6,753 bases of DNA from Clostridia bacterium (GCA_022360735.1 JAKSCF010000567.1:1-6753), one strand, 5' to 3'. Counted from the first letter of the stretch, positions 1 through 6,753 are shown. The notes: a model not told the origin generated them from the sequence alone. Numbers and translations are program-made.

Positions 1-752
1 ATAAACTAAATGTGCTTAAAGGTGTTTTAAACGATGGAACGATAGGAAGAGCGAGCAGCAGAAACAATTATAATTATAATGATGATGACGATGATGATGA
101 CATTGATGATGAATTAGATGACATTGAAGATGATTTAAATGATGACTATGATGAATATAATGATGTTGATTTAGAATATAGTTTATCTTATAAAAATAAC
201 AAAGTGGTTGTAAAAATTGATACGGACAAAGATGACTGGGAGGACAACCTTTCATCAGGTAGGAGAAAGACGATTTATAAAGATGTTTGTGAAGAGATTC
301 AGGATAACATCGATGATGCTGATATAAGAGGATTTGTAAAGGACGGTTCTAGGACTGTGGTGGAATTTTATACATCATTTGAAGGAAAACCGGTGGAAGG
401 TAAAAATGATGTGGGAGATTTTGAAGATGAACTCAACGAAAAGCTCATAGATAACGACTTTGGAAGACTTGACGATATTGATAACGATGATCTATATATT
501 GAATTAGATGGAGATGAAGATGATATTAAATTTTTTATCAATATAGATTTGGATGATTATGATGATGAGTGGGATGACTTAGATAAAGACGACATAGAGG
601 ATTTTATGGCAGATATATATGATGAAATTGAAGATGAAAATTACTTTGATGATGCAGATATAGAAGGATACTTTTACGATACGGATGATTCAGATAGACT
701 AGTAAAATGTGTAGAAGAAAATCATCGTAAAAAATATGATTTTTACGATTAA
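1..752 (+). CDS. Asp-rich acidic repeat protein, 5'-truncated (hypothetical, possibly surface-exposed)
   Basis: I do not recognise the family by name. The frame is open through the left edge (in-frame codons from position 3), and the first possible start, GTG at 12, has no ribosome binding site, so the gene very likely begins outside the window. Numbering from that GTG, 246 residues are visible: a short Asn/Tyr-rich linker (18-23), seven consecutive Asp (24-30), a D/E-rich stretch to about residue 52, then two related modules at about 53-123 and 160-232. Each module has a beta-like strand ending in I-D, a Trp, an amphipathic helix-like segment and a DDADI-x-G-[FY] motif. By my count there are about 67 Asp and 23 Glu against about 25 Lys/Arg, so the protein is strongly anionic. 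No membrane segment is visible, and any signal peptide would be off-window. Such acidity fits a secreted or wall-associated, cation-binding protein, but that is inference. The gene ends just before a convergent terminator. Confidence 0.75.
   Translation, partial: KLNVLKGVLNDGTIGRASSRNNYNYNDDDDDDDIDDELDDIEDDLNDDYDEYNDVDLEYSLSYKNNKVVVKIDTDKDDWEDNLSSGRRKTIYKDVCEEIQDNIDDADIRGFVKDGSRTVVEFYTSFEGKPVEGKNDVGDFEDELNEKLIDNDFGRLDDIDNDDLYIELDGDEDDIKFFINIDLDDYDDEWDDLDKDDIEDFMADIYDEIEDENYFDDADIEGYFYDTDDSDRLVKCVEENHRKKYDFYD
81..174 (+). repeat. GAT/GAC-rich low-complexity tract encoding poly-Asp
   Basis: Positions 81-101 are seven Asp codons in a row (GAT with two GAC). GAT/GAC doublets continue, separated by Ile, Leu, Glu, Asn or Tyr codons, to about position 174. 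The tract is trinucleotide-periodic and in frame with the acidic protein. The mix of GAT and GAC means it is not a pure microsatellite, which suggests selection on the amino acids rather than recent expansion. It probably encodes a disordered acidic linker in front of the first folded module. Confidence 0.7.
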
Positions 753-772
753 ATTTAATTAAAACTAAGATA

Positions 773-804
773 AATGAAGGAGCGAATACAATCGCTCCTT
801 CATT
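773..804. terminator. Bidirectional-type intrinsic terminator between convergent genes
   Basis: A perfect 13-bp inverted repeat (773-785 with 792-804, loop 786-791) contains a GGAGCGA/TCGCTCC core. On the plus strand it is followed by a T-rich stretch (ATTTTC), and on the minus strand by TTTATCTTAGTTTT, so it can serve the acidic-protein gene ending at 752 and the diguanylate cyclase gene ending at 803. The cyclase TAA stop (803-805 on the minus strand) overlaps the outer edge of the stem. Both T-runs are interrupted, so termination may be incomplete. Confidence 0.75.
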
Positions 805-2272
805 ATTTTCGCCCTTTTTTCAAATACCTCTTATACAAATACATTTGAGTATCTGCAACTTCTACCAGCTTATCGTAAGTGGTGCCATGGTGAGGAAATT
901 CTGCTATGCCATAGCTGAAGCTGCATATGATTTTTTCGCCCTCGTATTCTATAGGGTTCTCTTCAAATTGGATTCTCAGTTTTTCCAGCCGATCTAAGAC
1001 ATCATTTTTTTCTGCATGAAACAGGATGCTTATAAATTCATCTCCGCCATAGCGCGCTAAAATATCAGAAGTTCGAATCCAGTTTTTAAGCGTATTGGAA
1101 AAATGTAGAATGATTTCATCTCCGGCAAGATGTCCTAGCGTGTCATTGACTTTTTTTAGGCCGTTTAAATCAAATAAGACCACTAAAAAATTTTCATCGT
1201 ATCTGACGGCACGCTCTCTAACGATTTCAAATAATTTGTCAAAGTGACCTCGATTATAAAGATTGGTTTTAGGATCGTGCTCAGAAAGATATATAATACT
1301 TTCATAAAGCTGGAATTTGCTGATGGCAATCACTAACTGACTGCGAAGATATTCCATCATGGACAAATCATTCTCATCAAAAACATAATTTTGACAGCTA
1401 TCGATATTTAACAAACCGTATAATTCGCCATCGATAATAATGGGTGTGCTAATAGAAGAATGAACTTTTCTACCTTCAGCCGAATTAAGTGAAGGAATGT
1501 TGTGCTTTTTAAAAATTTCTTGTAAATCGTTGATAATAATAGTATTTTTAATATTACCCTTAGTTGTTATCCACTGAAATGATTTTTTAAGTTTAAAGCT
1601 GAATCTTTTTACATCTTCTTCAGAATAACCAACGGATGCTGAAATTGTAAAAGTATCATCTTTATCCCTTAATATTAAGCAGCCCAAGTCAGCATGATCG
1701 TTATAATTTAGGATTTTTTTTAAGATTGAGTCATATAATTCTTCCAGGCTGTTTTTCTCCATAATGAAATTATTAATATCTAAAGCAATATCTTTTAGTT
1801 GATTAAGCCGTTTTACTTTTTCTTTGGATTTCACTTGTTCCGTAATATCATTAATAATCATTATGATGCCTTCTGCTTCGTTGTCATCGTTAAGAACGAC
1901 TGCTTTATTAAAGATTGCATGACTATATTCACCATTAGAATTTTTCATCTTGGCTTCAATGGACTTGCTGCTTTTTGTTTGAAGTAGCGTCAAATCACCT
2001 GAACTTAAGGTATTTATTAAACGCTCATTGGTACCATCTAATTCATCGATAGAATGATTAATGATATCTTTTTTTTCTTTTTTTATTAGATTACAAAAAG
2101 CAGAATTGCAGTAGCGAAAAATAGAATTAGTGTCTTTATAACAGATTGGATTAGGAATGCTCTCCAATAAGTTATAGAAAAAGTTGGATTGTTCATCGTT
2201 ATTCTCTTTTTCTATGGATGAACAGTTTTCGGGCTTTGACGTTAAAAGCGAATTTTCTTTGGATATCCCCAT
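803..2272 (-). CDS. PAS-GAF-GGDEF diguanylate cyclase, soluble
   Basis: A predicted diguanylate cyclase that makes cyclic di-GMP from two GTP in the cytoplasm; no membrane segment or signal peptide is seen. Domains in order over 489 residues: a PAS domain at about 30-145, ending in the typical NDITE; a GAF domain at about 160-325; and a GGDEF domain at about 328-485. The GGDEF domain looks active: HDPKTNLYNR (332-341), metal-binding Asp in FDLNG (D368), the nucleotide-binding N376 and D385 region, the signature GGDEF at 409-413, and a C-terminal AD-x4-LYK (473-481). R400-T-S-D403, five residues before GGDEF, matches the RxxD allosteric I-site, so feedback inhibition by c-di-GMP is expected. 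The ATG at 2272 is supported by an AGGTG ribosome binding site 5 nt upstream (2278-2282). The gene is divergent from the chemoreceptor gene. The PAS and GAF ligands cannot be told from sequence; an intracellular redox, small-molecule or protein signal is possible. Confidence 0.93.
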   Translation of the reverse strand: MGISKENSLLTSKPENCSSIEKENNDEQSNFFYNLLESIPNPICYKDTNSIFRYCNSAFCNLIKKEKKDIINHSIDELDGTNERLINTLSSGDLTLLQTKSSKSIEAKMKNSNGEYSHAIFNKAVVLNDDNEAEGIIMIINDITEQVKSKEKVKRLNQLKDIALDINNFIMEKNSLEELYDSILKKILNYNDHADLGCLILRDKDDTFTISASVGYSEEDVKRFSFKLKKSFQWITTKGNIKNTIIINDLQEIFKKHNIPSLNSAEGRKVHSSISTPIIIDGELYGLLNIDSCQNYVFDENDLSMMEYLRSQLVIAISKFQLYESIIYLSEHDPKTNLYNRGHFDKLFEIVRERAVRYDENFLVVLFDLNGLKKVNDTLGHLAGDEIILHFSNTLKNWIRTSDILARYGGDEFISILFHAEKNDVLDRLEKLRIQFEENPIEYEGEKIICSFSYGIAEFPHHGTTYDKLVEVADTQMYLYKRYLKKGRK

Positions 2273-2304
2273 CTTATCACCTGAGTACCTTTTTCAGAAT
2301 TAAT

Positions 2305-2348
2305 TTGATTTTTTATTAGTTTATCATAAATTTAATAAAAAAAATCAA
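2305..2348. repeat. AT-rich imperfect inverted repeat between divergent signalling genes
   Basis: TTGATTTTTTATTA at 2305-2318 is mirrored by TAATAAAAAAAATCAA at 2333-2348, which has two extra A. The 14-nt centre is 2319-2332. The arms overlap the candidate cyclase promoter, and each arm offers TTGATT on one strand. It could be an operator for a dimeric regulator, a curved UP-element-like region, or only a chance arrangement in AT-rich DNA. Confidence 0.4.
2320..2348 (-). promoter_or_regulatory. Candidate sigma-A-like promoter for the diguanylate cyclase gene
   Basis: Read on the minus strand, TTGATT (2343-2348) lies 17 nt from GATAAA (2320-2325), with 4 of 6 matches to the -10 consensus. Transcription would start about 40 nt before the ATG. 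The whole region is AT-rich, so chance matches are likely. TATGAT at 2323-2328 is an alternative -10, but its 14-nt spacing is too short. Confidence 0.25.
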
Positions 2349-2355
2349 AACAATG

Positions 2356-2380
2356 TAAACTTTTCAGGATAATTCGATAA
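2356..2380 (+). promoter_or_regulatory. Possible sigma-D (sigma-28-type) promoter for the chemoreceptor gene
   Basis: TAAACTTT (2356-2363) resembles the -35 of flagellar/chemotaxis sigma factors (TAAA), and TTCGATAA (2373-2380) shares the CGATA core of the -10 (GCCGATAT/A). The distance from TAAA to the -10 octamer is 13 nt, shorter than the usual 15 or so, and the GC at the front of the -10 is missing, so this is a weak match. A competing sigma-A-like pair is TTGCTA (2432-2437) and TATATG (2454-2459), 16 nt apart and nearer the gene. Confidence 0.3.
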
Positions 2381-2485
2381 GCAAGTTAACATCAATGTCG
2401 AAAGATGTCAAATGATTTTTTTGAGTGATGTTTGCTAAATCAAAAAGTGGGTATATATGGCATTGAGGATCCTTTAAAGATGAAT

Positions 2486-2490
2486 GGAGG
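2486..2490 (+). promoter_or_regulatory. Ribosome binding site that fixes the chemoreceptor start
   Basis: GGAGG, 7 nt before the ATG at 2498. The frame is open further upstream to a TTG at 2432 and another ATG at 2480, but neither has such a site. The 22 extra residues would also be untypical in front of the usual short positively charged leader and first membrane helix of a chemoreceptor. This supports 2498 as the start. Confidence 0.85.
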
Positions 2491-2497
2491 TTGGGCA

Positions 2498-5002
2498 ATG
2501 TTAAAAAATTTAAAGATATCAAGAAAAATAATGATTGGGTTTATGATTATTACTTTAATAACTTTTGTTGTAGGTATTGTAGGTATTTATAATTTAAAAG
2601 AGCTGGATGATAATGGTACTAACTTATATGAAAATTATACAGTTCCTTTAGGTGAAATGGGTGAGATGACTTCGGACATTAAAACAGTTCGTGTTGCTTT
2701 AAATAAGATTTTAAATTTAAATGAAGCAGAAAGAAATGAAACAATAGAAGAACTAAAAGCTGTAAAGGAAGAATTATTCGATGATGTTGTAAGAATTGAA
2801 CCTCTTTTTATATCGGAAGAAGAAGTCGTAATTTTTAACAAATTCAATTCAACATTAGTTGAATTTTTTGATCAAGTAGATCTTGCCGTGTTTAATATTG
2901 AAGCAGGAAATGATGAGGCAGCTGTGAGGATTATTAATGGCGATGCTGCAGAGTCCGGTACGGTTTTACAAGAATTAATGGAAGAGATATTGGTTACAAA
3001 AGTAGAAGGGGCAAAAAATACTTCCCATAGCAATACGGAAACATCACAAAGCGTTATGATAGGAATGGGAATCCTATTAGTATTAAGTGGCATTACAGCA
3101 ATTTTCCTTGCTTTTATAATAAGCAGAGCCATAAGTAAACCCATCGTGATGTTAAAAGATGCTGCCTTAAGGTTATCTTCAGGCGATTTGGAGGTTGATG
3201 TGGACTATGTTTCAAAAGATGAAGTAGGCCAAGTAACAGATTCTTTTAGGGTGGTTACACAAAGTATTAGAGCACTTGCGTCTGAAGCAAATGCTTTGAC
3301 ACAAGCGACCATTAAAGGCGAACTGAATACAAGAGCAGATGAAAGCAAATTCCAAGGAGGTTTCAAAACCTTTATAGAAAGAATGAATATTATCGTAGAT
3401 GTCTTTGTAAAACATATCGATAATATACCAATGCCTGTTATGATGTTGGATAATAATTTGAAAATAAGGTATTTAAATGCTGCCGGGGCTTCTATAGCCG
3501 GGAAGGCACAAGAAGAGGTAGGCGGGCTGCAATGTTCTAATTTGTTCAATACATCACATTGTAATACAGAACAGTGTGCATGTGCAAGAGCAATCAAATT
3601 GAATAAAGGTGTGACAGAAGAAACCGATGCACATCCGGAAGGCAGTGATCTTGAAATATCCTATACGGGTGTGCCCATGCGGGATTTAGATGGTAATGTG
3701 GTAGGTGCTATGGAAGTTATACAAGATCAAACAGATATAAAGCAGGCTCAAAGAGAAGCAGAAAAACAAGCTCAAAAAATAAAAGCACAAATGGAAATTG
3801 CTGAAAAGCAGGCTGAATTCCAAAGCCATGAAGTAGAAAAATTAATTGATAATCTGGATGCTTTAGCAAAAGGACAACTGGATATTGTTACTGAAGTAGC
3901 TGAAGCAGATGAGGATACCCAGGAGATAGCGGAAAACTTTAATAAAATTAATCAAAGTTTAACAACCAGTACCGGGCAAATAAAATCATACATTGATGAG
4001 TTATCCGGTATATTAGAGCAGATGGCTAATAAGGACTTAACCATAGGCATAGATCGTGATTACTTAGGTGATTTTGTCACCATTAAAACATCTATCAATT
4101 ACATATTAAAGCAATTTAACAACATTCTAGAAGAAATTAATTCAGCCGCAGTTCAAGTTGAGGCAGGTGCAGACCAAGTCGCTGCAACCAGTCAAACATT
4201 GTCACAAGGGTCGTCTGAACAAGCCAGCTCAGTTGAAGAGATCAGTGCTACTTTAGCAGAAGTAACAGAAAAAACAAAAGGAAATGCAGTCAATGCAGAT
4301 AAGGCCAATAAAATTTCTATAGATGCAAAAGGAGATGCTCAAAACGGTAACCAACAGATGGTTGCAATGCTGTCTGCTATGAATGAAATCAAAGAGTCAT
4401 CAAAAAGCATTGAAAGTGTCATAAAGGTTATTGATGATATAGCATTTCAGACTAATATTTTAGCCCTCAATGCAGCGGTTGAGGCAGCACGAGCAGGTGA
4501 GCACGGCAAAGGTTTTGCAGTGGTGGCGGAAGAGGTTAGAAATTTAGCAGCAAGGAGTGCTAAAGCAGCTAAGGAAACAACCGTGTTAATCGATAGTTCT
4601 ATTAACAAAGTTGAAGAAGGCTATAAAATTGCCAATGATACTGCAGAAGCTTTAAATAAAATTGTCATGGGAATATCGGATGCGGTTGATATAGTAGGAA
4701 CTATTGCTGATGCATCCAATGGACAAGCAGATGCTATATCAGAAATCAATAAAGGTGTAGAACAAATATCAGATGTAACACAAAATAATACGGCTACATC
4801 AGAAGAAAGTGCTTCGGCAAGTGAAGAAATGGCAGGGCAGGCCCAGATGTTAAAAGCACTGATTCAAGAATTTAAATTGATTAAAACCCCAGAGAATTAC
4901 AATAAAATAAGTACATTGACTAAAGGCCAACCGGTCATAGCCGCTAAAAAGAGCGACGATTTGTTGATTTCATTAGATGCTAGTGGATTTGGGAAATATT
5001 AA
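2498..5002 (+). CDS. Methyl-accepting chemotaxis protein with 4HB-type sensor, HAMP modules and Cys-rich PAS domain
   Basis: A membrane chemoreceptor expected to control CheA through CheW. Over 834 residues: a basic leader [10 protein letters not shown]; membrane helix 1 at about 11-31; an extracytoplasmic, all-helical sensor at about 33-185, about the size of a 4HB_MCP domain; membrane helix 2 at about 187-208; HAMP at about 207-262 (P215, and DEVG at 241-244); a second HAMP-like unit at about 264-308; PAS at about 305-415; a charged coiled-coil linker at about 412-448; two further HAMP-like units at about 449-500 and 501-547; and the signalling hairpin at about 550-795. The CheA/CheW-binding tip is present at about 648-684 ([18 protein letters not shown], then [15 protein letters not shown]). 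Likely methylation sites are the E/Q pairs near 574-581 and 769-777. The PAS domain has C346, H354, C355, C360 and C362. The protein ends DASGFGKY, with no NWETF-type CheR tether. The gene is divergent from a c-di-GMP synthase and ends at a strong terminator, so it is probably monocistronic. The ligand is unknown. Confidence 0.95.
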   Translation: MLKNLKISRKIMIGFMIITLITFVVGIVGIYNLKELDDNGTNLYENYTVPLGEMGEMTSDIKTVRVALNKILNLNEAERNETIEELKAVKEELFDDVVRIEPLFISEEEVVIFNKFNSTLVEFFDQVDLAVFNIEAGNDEAAVRIINGDAAESGTVLQELMEEILVTKVEGAKNTSHSNTETSQSVMIGMGILLVLSGITAIFLAFIISRAISKPIVMLKDAALRLSSGDLEVDVDYVSKDEVGQVTDSFRVVTQSIRALASEANALTQATIKGELNTRADESKFQGGFKTFIERMNIIVDVFVKHIDNIPMPVMMLDNNLKIRYLNAAGASIAGKAQEEVGGLQCSNLFNTSHCNTEQCACARAIKLNKGVTEETDAHPEGSDLEISYTGVPMRDLDGNVVGAMEVIQDQTDIKQAQREAEKQAQKIKAQMEIAEKQAEFQSHEVEKLIDNLDALAKGQLDIVTEVAEADEDTQEIAENFNKINQSLTTSTGQIKSYIDELSGILEQMANKDLTIGIDRDYLGDFVTIKTSINYILKQFNNILEEINSAAVQVEAGADQVAATSQTLSQGSSEQASSVEEISATLAEVTEKTKGNAVNADKANKISIDAKGDAQNGNQQMVAMLSAMNEIKESSKSIESVIKVIDDIAFQTNILALNAAVEAARAGEHGKGFAVVAEEVRNLAARSAKAAKETTVLIDSSINKVEEGYKIANDTAEALNKIVMGISDAVDIVGTIADASNGQADAISEINKGVEQISDVTQNNTATSEESASASEEMAGQAQMLKALIQEFKLIKTPENYNKISTLTKGQPVIAAKKSDDLLISLDASGFGKY

Positions 5003-5041
5003 AAAAAAGGTTTTGGGTGATAGTGGCCCAAAACCTTTTTT
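5003..5041. terminator. Strong intrinsic terminator, bidirectional type
   Basis: The stem GGTTTTGGG (5009-5017) pairs with CCCAAAACC (5027-5035) around a 9-nt loop. Flanking A (5003-5008) and T (5036-5041) runs extend pairing to 15 bp. The T-run follows the stem on the plus strand, ending the chemoreceptor transcript directly after its stop codon. The A-run gives the minus strand an equivalent T-run, so it can also stop the permease gene arriving from the right. Confidence 0.88.
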
Positions 5042-5083
5042 GGTTTCATTTGGTTCATTTTAGGTTGATCGTAAAATTAAATT

Positions 5084-6753
5084 TTAATCAAAGTAGTTTT
5101 TAATAAATTGTGGTGCTGATTCCAGCTCAAAATAACCGTGATGAATATATCTTTCAGCACCTTGATTTAACACTATGGTTACGTTATAACCTCCTTTCTT
5201 GCTATAGTATGCTTTCTCAAGTTTTGTTAGAATAGTTTGTATATAATCTTTATCTGTTATGACCATCAGCTGTTCTGTTGCTTCCGGTATAACAGAAGGA
5301 TCATAACTATATTGTTCTACTTCTTTAGTATATATTTCATCATTATCGTCAAGATACTTGGTGATAGTGATATAGGAGACCTCCTCCGGTGTCACAATTA
5401 TCTTATCCATGTAGCCGTGTGCTTTTAGCCACTCTATGGTTGCGGTGTAAGATTGTTTAATAATAGGGGAATAGTAATAATAATCTTTTTCAAAGTCATC
5501 GGCTATTTCTTCTCTGGATTTTTTCCACTTTAAGTCTACTTGCCCTAAATCTATAAGAGTGTCGTAGTGTTCTTCATATGTTTCATTAAGGATGTCATTG
5601 TTTAAAACTCTCCAAAACTCATTTATTTCATTACGATCTATAATACGAATAGGTTCATGATGATGATCTAATTCAGGATCTATATCCAAAAAATCTATGT
5701 TGTCGATATCTATTTTAAATATGGGGTCTGTTGTTAGCTTATATTCTTCAGATTCAAAGACTTCTTTCATATATGGGTTATGGCTTACAAATTCTCGTGG
5801 AAGTCGATATTGTCTTACCAGTTTCTTACCATCCGAATAGTTATACCCGATGCACACAGAATTATAGTAACCATCTATTTCTTCTTCTAATACTTTTCGA
5901 TTATCGATGATGGATTGATGGTATAAATATCCTTGTTCAATGTTTTCAGGTGTCGTTAATGGTTCAAAATTCTCTTCCATTCTATAAGATGAAGAGCCGA
6001 TATAGATGCTTTCAACTTTACTGATATCCGGAAGGCGTTTTTCATAACCCAGTACATCTGTCTGTATGGAAACAATGAATAATGCAGCAATGATTAGAAA
6101 AATGAAATATCCTTTTAAATTTTTAAACACCCAGATACTTTTTTGCACAATCATTTCAGCAATGATGTAAGAGACCAGTGAGCCGATAAAAAAGCCTGTA
6201 TACATACTGAATGTTTCATTTTCACCTAACTGCATAAAATATAGACCTAATACGGTCATACCGCAAAATGCCACACAATATTTAAATATAGGTTTTAACA
6301 GATCAAAAGCGATAGGTTCTGTGGCACGCTCTAATTGCCTTCTGGTATAAAGCCAATATGAAATGACAAACATAATAAGCGTTAAAGCAATATACCATAT
6401 CATGCATTTCGTATTATAAAAGTTTTTAAGGGAATCAATTTTTGAAACAATAGGTGATATGTTAACAATTAATTGATCAAATTTTGAAGTCGTAGTGAAG
6501 CCGAATAAAAACTTTTCAAAATATGCCACAAATAGCAGAATAGTTGCAGGTGCAATAAATAAAAACCCAAATCCAAATATGGTTTGAAGTATTGAACTGC
6601 CGCTTATAACGCCTGCAAATACAGCAATAGAAAAACCTACCATGACAATAAGTGTGCTTTGCAGTGCCCAATTGCCTATGGCTGAGGCAGAAAAAATATC
6701 TATTGGTACAATATCATTTGAATATACAGGTTTTTTAATGATTAATAGTATGA
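5084..6753 (-). CDS. Multi-span membrane protein, ABC-2-type permease-like with DUF6449-like C-terminal domain, 5'-truncated
   Basis: The first in-frame ATG in the window (6643) has no ribosome binding site. The frame stays open for another 36 codons to the right edge without ATG, GTG or TTG, so the N-terminus is off-window. About 555 residues are visible. Numbered from that ATG, hydrophobic helices lie at about 3-20, 21-45, 80-98, 119-137, 145-165 and 177-195. Between the third and fourth helices is a basic loop, YTRRQLERATEPIAF, of a kind I associate with ABC-2 permeases of the YtrC/YtrD type in Firmicutes. Residues about 196-519 form a large, acidic, Tyr-rich soluble domain with a short HHH at 327-329, which I tentatively match to DUF6449. 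If right, the protein is the membrane part of an exporter whose ATPase, and often a GntR-type regulator, would be encoded upstream, to the right of this window. The family call rests on recall of sequence style, not a search; a general membrane protein of unknown role is the fallback. Transcription probably ends at the hairpin at 5003-5041. Confidence 0.7.
   Translation of the reverse strand, partial: ILLIIKKPVYSNDIVPIDIFSASAIGNWALQSTLIVMVGFSIAVFAGVISGSSILQTIFGFGFLFIAPATILLFVAYFEKFLFGFTTTSKFDQLIVNISPIVSKIDSLKNFYNTKCMIWYIALTLIMFVISYWLYTRRQLERATEPIAFDLLKPIFKYCVAFCGMTVLGLYFMQLGENETFSMYTGFFIGSLVSYIIAEMIVQKSIWVFKNLKGYFIFLIIAALFIVSIQTDVLGYEKRLPDISKVESIYIGSSSYRMEENFEPLTTPENIEQGYLYHQSIIDNRKVLEEEIDGYYNSVCIGYNYSDGKKLVRQYRLPREFVSHNPYMKEVFESEEYKLTTDPIFKIDIDNIDFLDIDPELDHHHEPIRIIDRNEINEFWRVLNNDILNETYEEHYDTLIDLGQVDLKWKKSREEIADDFEKDYYYYSPIIKQSYTATIEWLKAHGYMDKIIVTPEEVSYITITKYLDDNDEIYTKEVEQYSYDPSVIPEATEQLMVITDKDYIQTILTKLEKAYYSKKGGYNVTIVLNQGAERYIHHGYFELESAPQFIKNYFD

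Noticed and set aside
12..14. GTG at 12 as the true start of the acidic protein
   Set aside because: There is no ribosome binding site, and the frame is open to the left edge. The first residues read like the end of a preceding domain rather than a leader.
465..500. EF-hand-like loop in the acidic protein (DIDNDDLYIELD)
   Set aside because: The spacing of acidic residues fits a 12-residue calcium loop loosely, but the usual Gly is absent and there are no flanking helices. In a protein that is over a quarter Asp, such a match is expected by chance.
2389..2409. ACATC...GATGT short inverted repeat and repeated ATGTC upstream of the chemoreceptor
   Set aside because: The arms are only 5 nt and the direct repeat 5 nt, within chance expectation for this composition.
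2432..2497. A TTG start at 2432 (or ATG at 2480) that would lengthen the chemoreceptor by 22 or 6 residues
   Set aside because: Neither has a ribosome binding site. The ATG at 2498 has GGAGG at 7-nt spacing and gives the normal short basic leader before the first membrane helix.
2273..2497. A c-di-GMP (GEMM) or other riboswitch in the divergent intergenic region
   Set aside because: I looked for the conserved GEMM stretches and for a compact aptamer on both strands. The region is mostly A/T runs with no stable paired core.
3205..3597. Long open frames on the minus strand opposite the chemoreceptor gene
   Set aside because: They have no good ribosome binding sites, and their Cys/Ser/Phe/Thr-rich translations are what antisense reading of a chemoreceptor gives.
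5042..5061. Near-direct repeat GGTTTCATTT / GGTTCATTTT after the terminator
   Set aside because: Two imperfect 10-nt copies in AT-rich DNA, with no terminal inverted repeats or neighbouring mobile gene, do not support an attachment site or insertion scar.
6641..6643. ATG at 6643 (minus strand) as the start of the permease-like protein
   Set aside because: There is no ribosome binding site before it. The open frame continues to the edge with protein-like, partly hydrophobic sequence and no start codon, so the gene is cut by the window.

Overview
The window is AT-rich, with A/T-favouring codons, strong GGAGG/AGGTG-type ribosome binding sites and intrinsic terminators made of a hairpin plus a T-run. 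This suggests a low-GC Firmicute, most likely a motile member of the Clostridia. That is inferred from composition and protein style; no taxonomic marker gene is present.

Layout, left to right. (1) Positions 1-752, plus strand: the 3' part of a gene for an extremely acidic, Asp-rich protein containing a poly-Asp tract and two copies of a module of about 110 residues. Its 5' end lies outside the window. (2) Positions 773-804: a perfect 13-bp hairpin between convergent genes, probably a terminator for both strands. (3) Positions 803-2272, minus strand: a soluble PAS-GAF-GGDEF diguanylate cyclase with an intact active site and an RxxD product-inhibition site. (4) Positions 2273-2497: a divergent intergenic region with an AT-rich inverted repeat and candidate promoters in both directions. 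(5) Positions 2498-5002, plus strand: a transmembrane methyl-accepting chemotaxis protein with a four-helix-type sensor, HAMP-like modules on both sides of a cysteine-rich PAS domain, and a complete signalling hairpin. (6) Positions 5003-5041: a strong bidirectional-type terminator. (7) Positions 5084-6753, minus strand: a multi-span membrane protein with a large C-terminal soluble domain, resembling ABC-2-type permeases that carry a DUF6449-like domain. Its N-terminus lies beyond the right edge.

The clearest functional link is the divergent pair of c-di-GMP synthase and chemoreceptor. Both are PAS-containing signalling proteins that would act on motility and behaviour, and they may share control from the 225-bp region between them. 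The acidic protein and the permease look like unrelated flanking transcription units, each separated from the pair by a terminator. No stretch longer than 300 bases lacks a gene. I found no tRNA, rRNA, CRISPR array, transposase or riboswitch. I do not see convincing evidence of a wholly new system. The items most worth a second look are the duplicated acidic module, the Cys/His cluster in the receptor PAS domain, and the symmetric AT-rich element between the divergent signalling genes.
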